From an uncultured Clostridia bacterium (lineage in GTDB: Bacteria; Bacillota; Clostridia; Peptostreptococcales; Acidaminobacteraceae): a stretch of 18,127 nucleotides of DNA. A model generated the notes under the pieces. The model was not told the DNA's origin. It did not search any database and saw only the letters and a list, made by a program, of their open reading frames with translations. The translations under genes and the position numbers were made by a program. Positions 6,915 through 15,540 of the stretch are shown here, one piece after another; positions within the stretch are counted from its first letter, which is position 1, and every line of letters starts with the position of its first letter. The stretch spans positions 1-18,127 of the forward strand of contig CALFKA010000165.1 in the NCBI GenBank assembly GCA_937880545.1, given 5' to 3'.

Positions 6915-7502
6915 ATGAAAACGTATCCGGATCGACAGAGCGCATTGGCTCTATTGAAAAAGTATAACAAGGATCCCTTCCACCTTCAGCACGCGCTGAC
7001 CGTCAGCGAAGTCATGCGCTGGTTCGCAAAGGAACTGGGCTATGAAGAAGAGGAAGAATTCTGGGCAACGGTGGGTCTGCTTCACGACGTGGACTTCGGG
7101 CAGTATCCGGACGAACACCTCCAGTGGGCGCCCAAACTCCTCTCCGAGGTGGACGCCTCGGATGAGTTCGTGCATGCCGTCGTCAGCCATGGCTATGGGA
7201 TCTGCTCGGATGTAGAACCTGTCCATGAGATGGAAAAAGTCCTCTTTGCCTCGGATGAACTGACGGGGCTCATTGCCTCCGCTGCACTGGTTCGCCCCAG
7301 TAAGAGCTGCCAGGACATGGAGTTTAAATCTCTTAACAAGAAGTTCAAGACCCGCAGTTTTGCCGCCGGTTGCGACAGAGACATTATCCAGAGGGGAGCC
7401 GATCAGCTCGGCTGGACACTGCAGGAACTGATGCAGAAGACCCTCGATGCAATGAAAGCGATCGAAGAGACCATCGCAAAGCAGCTCGAAGAGCTTGTCT
7501 GA
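6915..7502 (+). CDS. HD-domain metal-dependent phosphohydrolase-like protein
   Basis: The 195-residue cytosolic protein carries the HD superfamily metal ligands in order: His26 (LQHALTV), His57-Asp58 (LLHDVD), His92 (VSHGYG) and Asp114 (ASDELTG). HD proteins hydrolyse phosphoester bonds of nucleotides or signalling molecules; this compact single-domain group has no assigned substrate that I know. The acidic run EEEEE at 44-48 and the C-terminal coiled-coil-like helix (about 165-194) are specific details. Start ATG 6915 has AAGGAG eight bases upstream. It is the last gene of the plus-strand group, followed ten bases later by a strong terminator. Position near pyrG hints at nucleotide metabolism but does not prove it. 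Confidence 0.82.
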   Translation: MKTYPDRQSALALLKKYNKDPFHLQHALTVSEVMRWFAKELGYEEEEEFWATVGLLHDVDFGQYPDEHLQWAPKLLSEVDASDEFVHAVVSHGYGICSDVEPVHEMEKVLFASDELTGLIASAALVRPSKSCQDMEFKSLNKKFKTRSFAAGCDRDIIQRGADQLGWTLQELMQKTLDAMKAIEETIAKQLEELV

Positions 7503-7507
7503 TACAA

Positions 7508-7552
7508 AGAGGAGCCGCTCCTATCCCCAAGGGAAGAGAAGCGGCTCTTTTT
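7508..7552. terminator. Strong intrinsic terminator, probably bidirectional
   Basis: GAGCCGCT (7512-7519) pairs with AGCGGCTC (7540-7547) and is followed by TTTTTAT on the plus strand, ending the HD-domain gene. Flanking A/T pairs extend the stem. On the minus strand the stem is followed by a T-rich CTCTTTGTAT, so it may also end the convergent peptide-transporter operon 42 bases away. Confidence 0.88.
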
Positions 7553-7593
7553 ATATCGGGGAAACAATAGGCACAAGAAGAAGGGAGAGCGAC

Positions 7594-8601
7594 TTATACG
7601 ATTTTCCCCGGGTAGTGGCAGTAGATAAAGTGCCCCGGCTCGATCTCTCGGTACTCCGGTTCTTCTATCCGGCAGTTTTCTCGGGAGACCGGGCAGCGCG
7701 TATGGAAGCGACACCCTTTGGGCATGTGCAGTGGAGAGGGCGTCTCGTCTTTTAGCACAATGCGCTTTGTCCTGCTCTGCTCTCCCACGATACTGAGTAC
7801 GCTGGTGAGGGCCTGTGAGTAGGGGTGTAGGCAGCCGCCCGCAATAATGTCGGCAGGGCCGGATTCCATGATTTTTCCCAGATACATGATCGCGACGCGG
7901 TCGGAGATCAGCCAGGCGAGTGCCAGGTCATGGGTGATAAAGAGGAAAGACGTTCCCTTTTCTTCTTTCATGCGTACAAAGAGCTTTAAGATGTCCGCCC
8001 GGACAGAAGCATCGAGCATGGAGACCGGCTCATCTGCGACGATAAAGTCGGGGGACATGATGAAGCAGGTGGCGATAGAGACGCGTTGTCTCTGGCCTCC
8101 GCTCAGTTCGTGGGGATAGCGGTAGAGATACTCGGCTGCAGGGCGAAGACCTGCAAACTCCAGTGCCTGCAGAGCCAGGACTTCTTTCTCGGCAAGTGTC
8201 GCCCGGCTGTGGGTCAGAAGGAGAGGCTCCGTGACGATGTCGAATACTGTAAATCTCGGGTTTAGTGACTGATAGGGGTCCTGAAAGATCATCTGCGCTC
8301 TTTTTCGAAACTCTTTCATATATCCCTTGTTTTTCTCTTCCACCGGATGACCATCAAAGAGCACACTGCCACTTGTGACAGGCGTCAATTGGAGGAGGGC
8401 TCGGCCAGTTGACGTCTTGCCACTGCCGCTTTCGCCCACCAGCGAGAGGATCTCGCTTTTTTTGATATGCAGGCTCACCTTGTCCACCGCCCGCACAATC
8501 TTCTTTTCTCGTTTGATGTATTCTTCGTAGAATCTCTGCTTGATCTTGAAATTCACTTCCAGCTGACAGAGTTCCACAATATTGGTGTTTTCAGTATTCA
8601 T
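7594..8601 (-). CDS. Oligopeptide/dipeptide ABC transporter ATPase (OppF/DppF type)
   Basis: A 335-residue cytosolic ATPase that powers the peptide importer with its partner at 8591-9577. It has Walker A GESGSGKT (56-63), Q-loop FQDP (106-109), signature LSGGQ (166-170), Walker B FIVADE (186-191) and H-loop His224. The C-terminal oligopeptide-type extension has cysteines in CRFHTRCPVSRENC; this layout binds an Fe-S cluster in some Dpp/Opp ATPases. An earlier in-frame ATG at 8631 exists, but ATG 8601 has GGAGG seven bases upstream, so it is preferred. It overlaps the end of the preceding ATPase by 11 bases, which implies translational coupling. Last gene of the operon. Confidence 0.93.
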   Translation of the reverse strand: MNTENTNIVELCQLEVNFKIKQRFYEEYIKREKKIVRAVDKVSLHIKKSEILSLVGESGSGKTSTGRALLQLTPVTSGSVLFDGHPVEEKNKGYMKEFRKRAQMIFQDPYQSLNPRFTVFDIVTEPLLLTHSRATLAEKEVLALQALEFAGLRPAAEYLYRYPHELSGGQRQRVSIATCFIMSPDFIVADEPVSMLDASVRADILKLFVRMKEEKGTSFLFITHDLALAWLISDRVAIMYLGKIMESGPADIIAGGCLHPYSQALTSVLSIVGEQSRTKRIVLKDETPSPLHMPKGCRFHTRCPVSRENCRIEEPEYREIEPGHFIYCHYPGKIV

Positions 8602-9577
8602 CGGGGTTCCTCCACAGATGACAGGCGACATAGTGGCCTTTGCCTGTGTAGTCGATCAACGGAGGATGAATCTCCACTTGACAGACTTCCTTGCCACCCA
8701 CCATGTGACAGCGCTTGGCGAAGCGGCATCCTGGTGGAGGAGTATAGAGATCGGGAGGGTCTCCCGGGATGGAGTCGACCATCTTGCGCTCGGCATAAAT
8801 ATTGGGAAAGGCACTGATGAGTTTTTTTGTATAGGGGTGCAGACTGTTACTCAGTACTTCTTTCGTTTCTCCCATCTCGACAATTCTTCCCGCATACATG
8901 ATCGCTACCTTATCGCATGTATCGCTGATGATCGATAAGTCGTGGGTGATCATGAGCATGCTCATATTCAGTTTTCCTCTCAGTTCATTAATGAGATCGA
9001 GAATTTGCGCCTGCACCATGACGTCGAGTGCTGTCGTCGGCTCATCGCCGATGATCAGTTTTGGGTGACAGGCGAGCGCCATGGCGATGATGGCTCGCTG
9101 GCGCATGCCGCCACTGAACTCATGGGGATAGCTGTACATGAGGTTCGTGTCCAGCTCTACGAGTTCAAAGAGCTCTTTGACGCGCTCCATGGCCTGTTTC
9201 TTTGTGGTGTACTCGTGAAGGAGAATCGGCTCTGCCACCTGGTCACATACTCTTTTGACGGGATTGAGGGCGTTCATGGCTCCCTGAAAGATCATCGAAA
9301 CCTGTTTCCAGCGAAAATCGCTCAGTTCATCTTCCGTCTGATGCGTGATATCTTTTCCTTCAAAGAGGATTCTCCCTCCTTCAATCTGGCCTTCTTTTGG
9401 GAGCAGTTTGATGATGGAGAGAGCGGTCGTGGTTTTTCCACAGCCACTTTCGCCCACCAGTCCCAGAGATTCTCCTCTGTTGAGTGTAAAACTGACCCCG
9501 TCGACCGCTTTGACTTTGCCCTTGGTGACGGTGAAGTATGTCTTCAGGTTGTCCAGTTCCAGCAAGACTTCGCTCAT
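8591..9577 (-). CDS. Oligopeptide/dipeptide ABC transporter ATPase (OppD/DppD type)
   Basis: A 328-residue ATPase with Walker A GESGCGKT (42-49), Q-loop at Gln98, signature FSGGM (154-158), Walker B LIIGDE (174-179) and H-loop His212. It ends in the peptide-transporter C-terminal region with PPGCRFAKRC. Gln98 is followed by GAMNALNP, the usual OppD/DppD pattern. It forms the heterodimeric motor with the downstream ATPase. Only two bases separate its ATG from the stop of the upstream permease. Its ribosome binding site, AGGAGGAGG, is also the three arginine codons that end that permease, so the two genes are tightly coupled. Confidence 0.94.
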   Translation of the reverse strand: MSEVLLELDNLKTYFTVTKGKVKAVDGVSFTLNRGESLGLVGESGCGKTTTALSIIKLLPKEGQIEGGRILFEGKDITHQTEDELSDFRWKQVSMIFQGAMNALNPVKRVCDQVAEPILLHEYTTKKQAMERVKELFELVELDTNLMYSYPHEFSGGMRQRAIIAMALACHPKLIIGDEPTTALDVMVQAQILDLINELRGKLNMSMLMITHDLSIISDTCDKVAIMYAGRIVEMGETKEVLSNSLHPYTKKLISAFPNIYAERKMVDSIPGDPPDLYTPPPGCRFAKRCHMVGGKEVCQVEIHPPLIDYTGKGHYVACHLWRNPDEY

Positions 9578-9579
9578 CG

Positions 9580-10482
9580 CTACCTCCTCCTGAGTTTGGG
9601 GTTGTTGATCTCATCGAAGCCGTAGCCGATGAAGACAAAGGAAGAAGCCAGAGCGACCAGACAAAGCCCGGCGGGGATAAACAGCCACCAGGAGCCTGTC
9701 GTGATGGCGCCCTGCTCTCTGGCGCTTCGCAGGAGTTGCCCCCAGGTCGGGATGGAAGGGTCTCCCACCCCCAGAAAAGCCAGTGTCGATTCGGCCATGA
9801 TGGACCCCTGTACCGTGAGGATGATATTGGAAAAGATGAGAGGAAAGACATTGGGGAGGATATGCTTTCGCATGATATAGGTGTTTCCTGCTCCGATGGC
9901 TTTGGCTCTCTCGACATAGTTTCTTTGTTTGATGGTCAGTGTCTGCGAGCGGATCAGCTTGCATGTGCCGGTCCAGCTCGTCACGCCCAGGATGACGATG
10001 ATGTTCTGGAAGTTTTGTCCGATGATGGCGGAGAGGGTCAAAATCAGCGGAATGGTGGGAATGATGCTGATCGCCTCCGTCACACGCATGATGAAAATGT
10101 CGATGATCCCTCCGAAATATCCAGAGGCGATGCCCAGCGTCGCTCCGATCAACACGACGATGAATGTGACGGACAGACCGATGGCCAGGGAAGCCCGGGT
10201 CCCGTAGATGACGGTCCCGAGCACATCTCGTCCCATCTCATCAAACCCCAGGCGAAACTCCGGCGTCGGCTTTCCCACACGCGGTCCCAGGTAATAGGAA
10301 AAGTGATCATATTTATAAAAGTACGGTCCTAACAAAGCCATGATAATAAAGAAAGAGAGCAGCAATACCCCGAAGACGGCCCGCTTGTTACCGAAGAAAA
10401 GGTGAAGATTGTTTCGGATTTTCTGTCGTTTCAGCTCTCGCTCTCGCTTTCTGAGCTGTTCGTGTGTATTGATAGATTCCAT
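9580..10482 (-). CDS. Peptide ABC transporter permease (OppC/DppC type)
   Basis: A 300-residue inner-membrane permease. The charged cytoplasmic N-terminus (about 1-34) precedes a first helix at 35-52, and an extracytoplasmic loop contains the family stretch GFDEMGRDVLG. The remaining five helices carry the EAA loop for ATPase docking at about 188-210 (YVERAKAIGAG). This is the normal OppC/DppC design. The ATG at 10482 has a long G-rich site (GGGGAGGGG). The gene begins 18 bases after the sister permease and ends in Arg-Arg-Arg. Confidence 0.94.
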   Translation of the reverse strand: MESINTHEQLRKRERELKRQKIRNNLHLFFGNKRAVFGVLLLSFFIIMALLGPYFYKYDHFSYYLGPRVGKPTPEFRLGFDEMGRDVLGTVIYGTRASLAIGLSVTFIVVLIGATLGIASGYFGGIIDIFIMRVTEAISIIPTIPLILTLSAIIGQNFQNIIVILGVTSWTGTCKLIRSQTLTIKQRNYVERAKAIGAGNTYIMRKHILPNVFPLIFSNIILTVQGSIMAESTLAFLGVGDPSIPTWGQLLRSAREQGAITTGSWWLFIPAGLCLVALASSFVFIGYGFDEINNPKLRRR

Positions 10483-10500
10483 GGTATTTTCCCCTCCCCT

Positions 10501-11472
10501 CTAGCCGAGTCGGACTCTGGGGTCAAGCCACCCGTAGACGATATCCATCAGGAAGTTCGCCAGGATCACCGCCACCGCAATCAGGTAGTTGGCTGCCTGC
10601 ATGACGGGATAGTCCCTACGGGTCACTGATTCCACCATCAGTTTGCCCATCCCCGGCCAGGAAAAGAGCACTTCAATGGAGAAGGCCCCGGTAAAGACGA
10701 TCGCCAGGCTGTAGATCACAGAAGTGGAGATGGGGAGGAGGGCATTGGGAACCACGTGCTTGCGGATCAAAGGCTTTTCTTTGAGACCTTTGGCGCGGGC
10801 GGTGAGAACGTAGTCTTCTGAGAATACGTCGATCATGGAGCCTCGCATGATGAGCAGGTAACTGCCGAAGATGGCGATGGCGTAGGAGAGCACGGGGATA
10901 ATCATATGGTGAAAGAGGTCTTTAAGATAGGCGGCTTTGGTGGCGAAGCTGGCCCCGGGAGTCAGCATGCTGTTGATGGGCACCCAGCCAAGCCTGACAC
11001 CAAATATCATCAGAAGGATCATCGCCAGCCAGAAGGTGGGCACAGCATAAATCACCATGGAAGACGTCGTGATCAGCATATCCGCCGTCTTGCCGTGGCG
11101 GGCGGAGGCGATGATGCCTCCGAGGATGCCGATGGCAATCCCGAGGGGGACGGCAGCCATCCCGAGAATCAGTGAGTTGGCGATCTTGTCGCCTAAGAGG
11201 TCCCGTACGGGTGTTTTATAATGAAATGAAGTGCCGAAGTCAAACGTAACCATCGACTTCATATAGTCGCCGTATTGATGGATCAGCGGTTTGTCAAGTC
11301 CGTACATGCGCTCGAGGGTGGCGCGGCCTTCCGGAGAAGAGGAGATCTCCTTCGATACCATCGTCAGAGGGTCCCCCGGCATCAGCCGAAACAGCATAAA
11401 GTTCAGAGAGACGATAAACAGAAACATAAAGAGCGTATAGAACAGCCGATTGACTATGTAACGAAAGCTCAT
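10501..11472 (-). CDS. Peptide ABC transporter permease (OppB/DppB type)
   Basis: A 323-residue inner-membrane permease with the characteristic start MSFRYIVNRLFYTLFMFLF, then FRLMPGDP, a periplasm-side loop with YGLDKPLIHQYGDY, five further helices and an EAA loop near residues 220-245 (TARAKGLKEKPLIRKHVVPNA-like region). The C-terminus reads DPRVRLG, normal for the family. It pairs with the OppC-type permease to form the channel. ATG 11472 has AAGGAG nine bases upstream. A perfect hairpin separates it from the binding protein gene, 54 bases away. Confidence 0.94.
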   Translation of the reverse strand: MSFRYIVNRLFYTLFMFLFIVSLNFMLFRLMPGDPLTMVSKEISSSPEGRATLERMYGLDKPLIHQYGDYMKSMVTFDFGTSFHYKTPVRDLLGDKIANSLILGMAAVPLGIAIGILGGIIASARHGKTADMLITTSSMVIYAVPTFWLAMILLMIFGVRLGWVPINSMLTPGASFATKAAYLKDLFHHMIIPVLSYAIAIFGSYLLIMRGSMIDVFSEDYVLTARAKGLKEKPLIRKHVVPNALLPISTSVIYSLAIVFTGAFSIEVLFSWPGMGKLMVESVTRRDYPVMQAANYLIAVAVILANFLMDIVYGWLDPRVRLG

Positions 11473-11498
11473 GGTCGCTACTCCTTAGGGGAAGAGGT

Positions 11499-11518
11499 GG
11501 GGCACAAACAAGTGCCCC
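11499..11518 (-). promoter_or_regulatory. Intercistronic hairpin after the binding-protein gene
   Basis: GGGGCAC (11499-11505) and GTGCCCC (11512-11518) form a perfect 7-bp stem with a six-base loop in the 54-base gap. No T-run follows on the minus strand. In many binding-protein transporters such a hairpin protects the binding-protein mRNA or causes partial termination, giving more binding protein than permease; that role is inferred here. Confidence 0.6.
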
Positions 11519-11526
11519 GTCATCAG

Positions 11527-13215
11527 TTATTGTTTCGGCCTTACTTGCAGTTTGCTGTAGTAGTTGAAGAGATTTCCGCCGCCAAAAGCGGGATATTCCA
11601 CAAAGTTCTCCCAGCGCTCATTGTTATAAGCGTTAATGCGTTTGGCATTGTAGAGGATGAGATAGGGGCTGTCGCGGTAGATGATCTCCTGCATTTTGTG
11701 TACGATCTTGACGCGTTCTTCCATATCGATGGTCTTTGTCTGCTGTACGTAGAGTTGGTCATACTCAGGGTTTGAATAGAAGCAGTCACTTCTGTTTCCA
11801 ATCTGATCGGTCGTCATGGCTGAGAGAATGTAACTGGGATCAGAGTAGCGGGCGTACCATCCCCACATATACATGTCGGTATCGAAGTCCTGACTGTAGA
11901 TGATGTCGGAGAGTCTGCCGGTATCCATAAACTCGATATTGGTTTTGATGCCGACATCTTTGAGGCTCTGCTCTACGACGAGGGCGCAGTCGCGGTAGTC
12001 GGACTCGATGATGGACATGCGAAATTCCAGTTTGTTGCCGGAAGCGTCTTCGCGGATGCCGTCGCCGTCGCGGTCGGAGTAGCCGGCTTCCTCTAAGATC
12101 TGCTTTGCTTTTTCAGGGTCGTAGTCGACACGAATGTCGTCGGGAACCTTCCAGCTCCATTTGCCTGTGACTTCCGGAAGCAGTTGTGCCTGTTTGGAGG
12201 CGAGGCCACCCATCGCGTAATCGACGATCTTGTCATAGTCGATCGCATAGCCAATGGCATTTCGGATCTTGACGTCGCGCATCAAGGGATTGCCTTTGGA
12301 GGCCGGGTCGTCCCAGCAGTTGAATCCGAGTTCATTAAAGGCGTTCGAGTCAAAGTAGTGCATCGTAATATTTGCTAACCCTTTGACATAGTCCTGCTGT
12401 GCGGCTCCGACTCCACAGAAATCAATCTCTCCCTTTTCGAGTGCCTGAATCAGAGTGTCGGCGTTACTGAAATAGACGTAGACCAGTTCGTCGATGACAG
12501 GTCGCCCGTTCCAGTAGTCATCGTTTGCCTTGTAGCGGACAAAACCGTCTTTGGCGTCTTCTACGAAGATGAAAGCGCCGGTGCCGATAGGAGATTCATT
12601 GGCAAAGGCGAGCATGTCGTCTTTTGTTTTGTACTGCGAAAAGATATGTTCGGGCACGAGGTCGATCATGGCGTCCATGATATTGGCTTTGGGCTCTGCC
12701 GTGACGAGCTGAACGGTGTAATCATCGACTTTTTTGACCTCCGTGAAATCCTTCACCGAAGCGAAGAAGCGCGGGAGTTCGAGGTCTTTGTTTACCTGAT
12801 AGGAGTACACGACGTCATCGGCATCAAACTCTTCTCCGTCATGCCACTTGACGTCTTTTCGCAGATGAAAGGTCCAGGTGAGTCCGTCTTCGCTGGTCTC
12901 CCAGGATTCCGCCAGGCGCGCTTCCATGTTTAGCTCGGCGTCGAGTCCGATGAGGGTCTCGTACATATTGTCGTGATAGAACGTCTGGGAGATGCCAAGA
13001 GCTGAAAGCAGCGGATTCATGCTGTCGGGCCAGGAGTCGCGGATACCATAGCGGAAGATAATCGGTCCTTCAGGGGCTTCGGCAACAGGTGTCTGTTCGG
13101 CGGGTGTCTGTTCGGCAGGCGTCTGCTCCGGTGTGGGGGCGGGTGTGGTGGGCTGCGTGGCACAGCCCGTCAAGAACATTGCGCCAATCAATAACAAAGC
13201 CAAAATTCTTTTCAT
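11527..13215 (-). CDS. Extracellular peptide-binding lipoprotein (SBP family 5)
   Basis: A 562-residue lipoprotein that captures peptides for the downstream ABC importer. It has a signal peptide MKRILALLLIGAMFLTGC with lipobox LTGC and lipidated Cys18. A Pro/Thr/Glu linker (about 19-52) follows, with the five-residue unit EQTPA repeated. The mature family 5 domain has its usual marks WPDSMNPL, LTWTFHLRKDVKWHDGE and DADDVVYS. The open frame runs 25 codons further upstream to a GTG, but that would bury the signal peptide. ATG 13215 has AAGGAG close upstream and gives a proper lipoprotein leader. It is the first gene of the importer operon. The two C39-like genes immediately upstream on the same strand could share its transcript, since I see no strong promoter in the 116-base gap. 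Confidence 0.94.
   Translation of the reverse strand: MKRILALLLIGAMFLTGCATQPTTPAPTPEQTPAEQTPAEQTPVAEAPEGPIIFRYGIRDSWPDSMNPLLSALGISQTFYHDNMYETLIGLDAELNMEARLAESWETSEDGLTWTFHLRKDVKWHDGEEFDADDVVYSYQVNKDLELPRFFASVKDFTEVKKVDDYTVQLVTAEPKANIMDAMIDLVPEHIFSQYKTKDDMLAFANESPIGTGAFIFVEDAKDGFVRYKANDDYWNGRPVIDELVYVYFSNADTLIQALEKGEIDFCGVGAAQQDYVKGLANITMHYFDSNAFNELGFNCWDDPASKGNPLMRDVKIRNAIGYAIDYDKIVDYAMGGLASKQAQLLPEVTGKWSWKVPDDIRVDYDPEKAKQILEEAGYSDRDGDGIREDASGNKLEFRMSIIESDYRDCALVVEQSLKDVGIKTNIEFMDTGRLSDIIYSQDFDTDMYMWGWYARYSDPSYILSAMTTDQIGNRSDCFYSNPEYDQLYVQQTKTIDMEERVKIVHKMQEIIYRDSPYLILYNAKRINAYNNERWENFVEYPAFGGGNLFNYYSKLQVRPKQ
13087..13131 (-). repeat. Three tandem 15-bp units in the lipoprotein linker
   Basis: Three head-to-tail 15-bp units of near-identical sequence (first unit at 13087-13101) encode a repeated EQTPA pentapeptide in the linker between lipid anchor and binding domain. 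Such in-frame minisatellites can vary in copy number and so change tether length. Confidence 0.8.
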
Positions 13216-13331
13216 ATTCTCCTTTTCTCCTTCGCGAGGATCATTCTTTGGTAATGGCGGACAACGAAACGACGGTGTATCCTGGGTCACTCCTCCTTTT
13301 TGCGTCTTCTGAATAGTTTTCAGTCTGAGGT

Positions 13332-14384
13332 CTATTGGGGTGGCACGTCAGCATAGATGAAGTTGCCGCTGCGCCCGCTCCCTGCCTGACTCATCGAGTG
13401 TAGAAGTTCTTGCAGGGTGACGGTGTATTTTCCGCGGTACTCCGGTGTATAGTTCGGGTCGAGGACAGTGATGACATCCTCGGAGAGATCTGTCTGATGC
13501 TTTTTGTAGCCGATGGCGGTGATATAGTGGCGGATCACGGCTCCGGTATCCTGTGCGGCGTAGCTCTTCAAAGAGAGGACATTGGTCAAAAAGATGACCG
13601 GATAGCCGTTGGAGAGACTGTTGAGCGTGAGGTGCTGAAGGGTCTGCAGGTCCTCTTCTTTTTCTTCGCTCAGATCAGCAAATGTATAGATGCTTTCTTT
13701 GCAGAAGAAATTGAGCGCCTCTGCCAGCTTTTCAACTTTCGGTGTCCCCAGCCAGGTCGTTCCCGCCAGCTCCATCAGAGGAACCTGCCTGTCCGTATAG
13801 GTTGCGTAGCAGGCGCGCCAGGAAGGATGCGTATCATCGTAGATCACAACGCCCTGTGACGCGTCGTGCAGCTGATTGGCAGGGGAGGTGTCGAGAGGCC
13901 ACTCGTTCACACAGCACTCATAGGCGTACCAGAACTCCTGCGTCTCGGTGGGCACGGGCAGAACGTCCTTTCCGTTTGCCTGCAGCAGGTCGAGGGTCTG
14001 AAGTGCGGCGGCCGGGCCGCAGTTGTAGCCTGTCATCTGTACGATGCCTTCTTCTGTGAAGGGCTGGATATCCTTTTCCTCTACGGGGTAGAGGGGAATG
14101 CGCTCGCCGCTTTTCAGGGCAAAGGAGGAGCCTTCTTCCTTTTGAACCGTCTCATACGCCATGAACACACCTGTGTCCGGGTCAACATCCACGAGATTTC
14201 CCTTCGTATCTACCAACTCTTTCGGCTGATAGTACGGGAGGTTTTCAAAAGACAACTGGAAGGTATACACCGGCACCTGAAGAGAGACTTCCTGCTCAAA
14301 GGGCGAGTTGGGGGGAGCAGGGGAAGATGCGCAGGCCATCAAATACAGGGCGCTTATTAGTAACAGGATCAACAATCTCTTCAT
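13332..14384 (-). CDS. C39-like cysteine peptidase lipoprotein (paralogue A)
   Basis: A 350-residue surface lipoprotein: signal MKRLLILLLISALYLMAC with lipidated Cys18, then a Pro/Ser-rich spacer. The C39-like papain-fold core has nucleophile Cys122 in YNCGPAA, His286 in RHYITAIGY and Asp309 in VLDPNY. Peptidase_C39_2-type proteins are cysteine peptidases, some with peptide-processing roles, but many members have no assayed activity. The protein also contains a Cys-Cys pair (157-158) and conserved ANQLH and TTWLGTP stretches shared with its tandem copy. Start ATG 14384 has AAAGGAG about 11 bases upstream, somewhat long. It lies 116 bases upstream of the peptide-binding lipoprotein on the same strand, which suggests supply of peptides to that importer. 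Substrate unknown. Confidence 0.8.
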   Translation of the reverse strand: MKRLLILLLISALYLMACASSPAPPNSPFEQEVSLQVPVYTFQLSFENLPYYQPKELVDTKGNLVDVDPDTGVFMAYETVQKEEGSSFALKSGERIPLYPVEEKDIQPFTEEGIVQMTGYNCGPAAALQTLDLLQANGKDVLPVPTETQEFWYAYECCVNEWPLDTSPANQLHDASQGVVIYDDTHPSWRACYATYTDRQVPLMELAGTTWLGTPKVEKLAEALNFFCKESIYTFADLSEEKEEDLQTLQHLTLNSLSNGYPVIFLTNVLSLKSYAAQDTGAVIRHYITAIGYKKHQTDLSEDVITVLDPNYTPEYRGKYTVTLQELLHSMSQAGSGRSGNFIYADVPPQ

Positions 14385-14432
14385 ATGTATGTCGTCTCCT
14401 TTCAGGGGCGACGAAAAGGGTATCGGAGAGAG

Positions 14433-15518
14433 TCAACGAAGGGGAATGTCGGCATAGACGACGTTGCCGTTTCGATCGAGGCCTGCCTGGGTCATGGAAT
14501 ACAGGAGCTCCTCGAGGGTCACGGTGTATTTTCCGCGCTTGCCCGGCGTATAGTTCGGATCAAGGACGGTGAGAACATCCTTATGGATATCTGTCTTATG
14601 CTTTCTGTAACCGATGGCGGTGATGTAGTGGCGGACCAGTTTTTCAGTGTCCGTTGCCCGATAGCTTTTGAGTGAGCGGACATTGACCATGAAGATGAGC
14701 GGATATCCTTTTTGTAAGTTTGCGAGGGTGATTTTCTGCAACGTGTGGAAATCCGCTTCTCTCTGCGAGCTCAGATCGCAAGAGGAATAGACTCTCTCTT
14801 CGCAAAAAGAGTTGATCGCCTCCGCCATCTTCTGGACCTCGGGCGTTCCCAGCCAGGTCGTTCCCGTTTCCTCCATCATGGTGACCTGTCGGTCTGTATA
14901 GTTTGTGTAGCAGGCAAGCCAGGGAGGATGGGTATCGGAGTAGACAACTTCTTCCTGCAGTTCATGATGGAGCTGATTGGCAGGAGAAACATCTGTAGGC
15001 TGATGATCGACACAGCATTCATAGGCGTACCAAAGTTCTTTTGACGTGGATGGAACCGGGAGGACTTTCTTGCCGCCGAGATGCAACAGGTCAAGCACCT
15101 GGAGTGCGGCGGCCGGCCCACAGTTATAAGCGGTTACCTGTACCACGCCCTCTTCTGTAAAGGGGGTGAGATCCTGTTCTTCTACGGTATAGAGACGGGT
15201 GCGCTTTCCGTTTGCTCTGGTAAAGGAGGCTGTTTCTCCTGTTCCTGTCGTCTCATACGCCATGAAGGTACGCAGCTCCGGACAATAATCCACAAGATTT
15301 CCATTTATATCTATTAGCCTTTTTGGCAGATAATAGGGGAGAGACGCAAACGACAGTTCGAAGGTATACTCCGGAACCTGAAGGCGGATGTCCGCTTCAA
15401 ACATCGGGTCGGGGCCACTTTGGTCGATCAACTTTGCCTCCTTCACAGAATCGTCGGATGAATACAAGCGGCGAAATAGATAGTTACCTAATAAATAGCA
15501 AGTAGCATACCAGTCCAT
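14433..15518 (-). CDS. C39-like cysteine peptidase (paralogue B), N-terminus damaged
   Basis: The 361-codon frame is a tandem paralogue of the neighbour 48 bases downstream and keeps the full catalytic set: Cys133 (YNCGPAA), His297 (RHYITAIGY) and Asp320 (VLDPNY). Its N-terminus, MDWYATCYLLGNYLFRRLYSS, is not a signal peptide, and its ATG has a weak ribosome site. In the +1 frame the same DNA reads MLLAIY, a TAG stop (15490-15488), then VTIYFAAC, which looks like a broken lipoprotein leader with a lipobox. The leader seems lost by a stop plus a frame change, while the rest stayed open. An internal TTG at 15431 with AAGGAGG five bases upstream could start a leaderless cytosolic form. Sequencing error is the other explanation. 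Confidence 0.75.
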   Translation of the reverse strand: MDWYATCYLLGNYLFRRLYSSDDSVKEAKLIDQSGPDPMFEADIRLQVPEYTFELSFASLPYYLPKRLIDINGNLVDYCPELRTFMAYETTGTGETASFTRANGKRTRLYTVEEQDLTPFTEEGVVQVTAYNCGPAAALQVLDLLHLGGKKVLPVPSTSKELWYAYECCVDHQPTDVSPANQLHHELQEEVVYSDTHPPWLACYTNYTDRQVTMMEETGTTWLGTPEVQKMAEAINSFCEERVYSSCDLSSQREADFHTLQKITLANLQKGYPLIFMVNVRSLKSYRATDTEKLVRHYITAIGYRKHKTDIHKDVLTVLDPNYTPGKRGKYTVTLEELLYSMTQAGLDRNGNVVYADIPLR

Positions 15519-15540
15519 CTTTTTCTCTAAATAACGGCAA

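Noticed and set aside
8602..8631. Earlier ATG for the last ABC ATPase gene at 8631
   Set aside because: ATG 8601 has a well-spaced GGAGG, whereas the longer form adds a Cys/Gly-rich stretch atypical for the family.
13216..13290. GTG start at 13290 extending the peptide-binding lipoprotein by 25 residues, behind GGAGGA
   Set aside because: The ribosome site would be too close to the GTG, and the extension would hide the lipoprotein signal peptide. ATG 13215 has its own AAGGAG.
13332..15518. Bacteriocin export system, suggested by C39-like peptidases beside ABC ATPases
   Set aside because: The ATPases, permeases and binding protein are typical peptide importers. The C39-like domains are separate lipoprotein or soluble proteins, not fused to an exporter, and no precursor with a double-glycine leader was seen.
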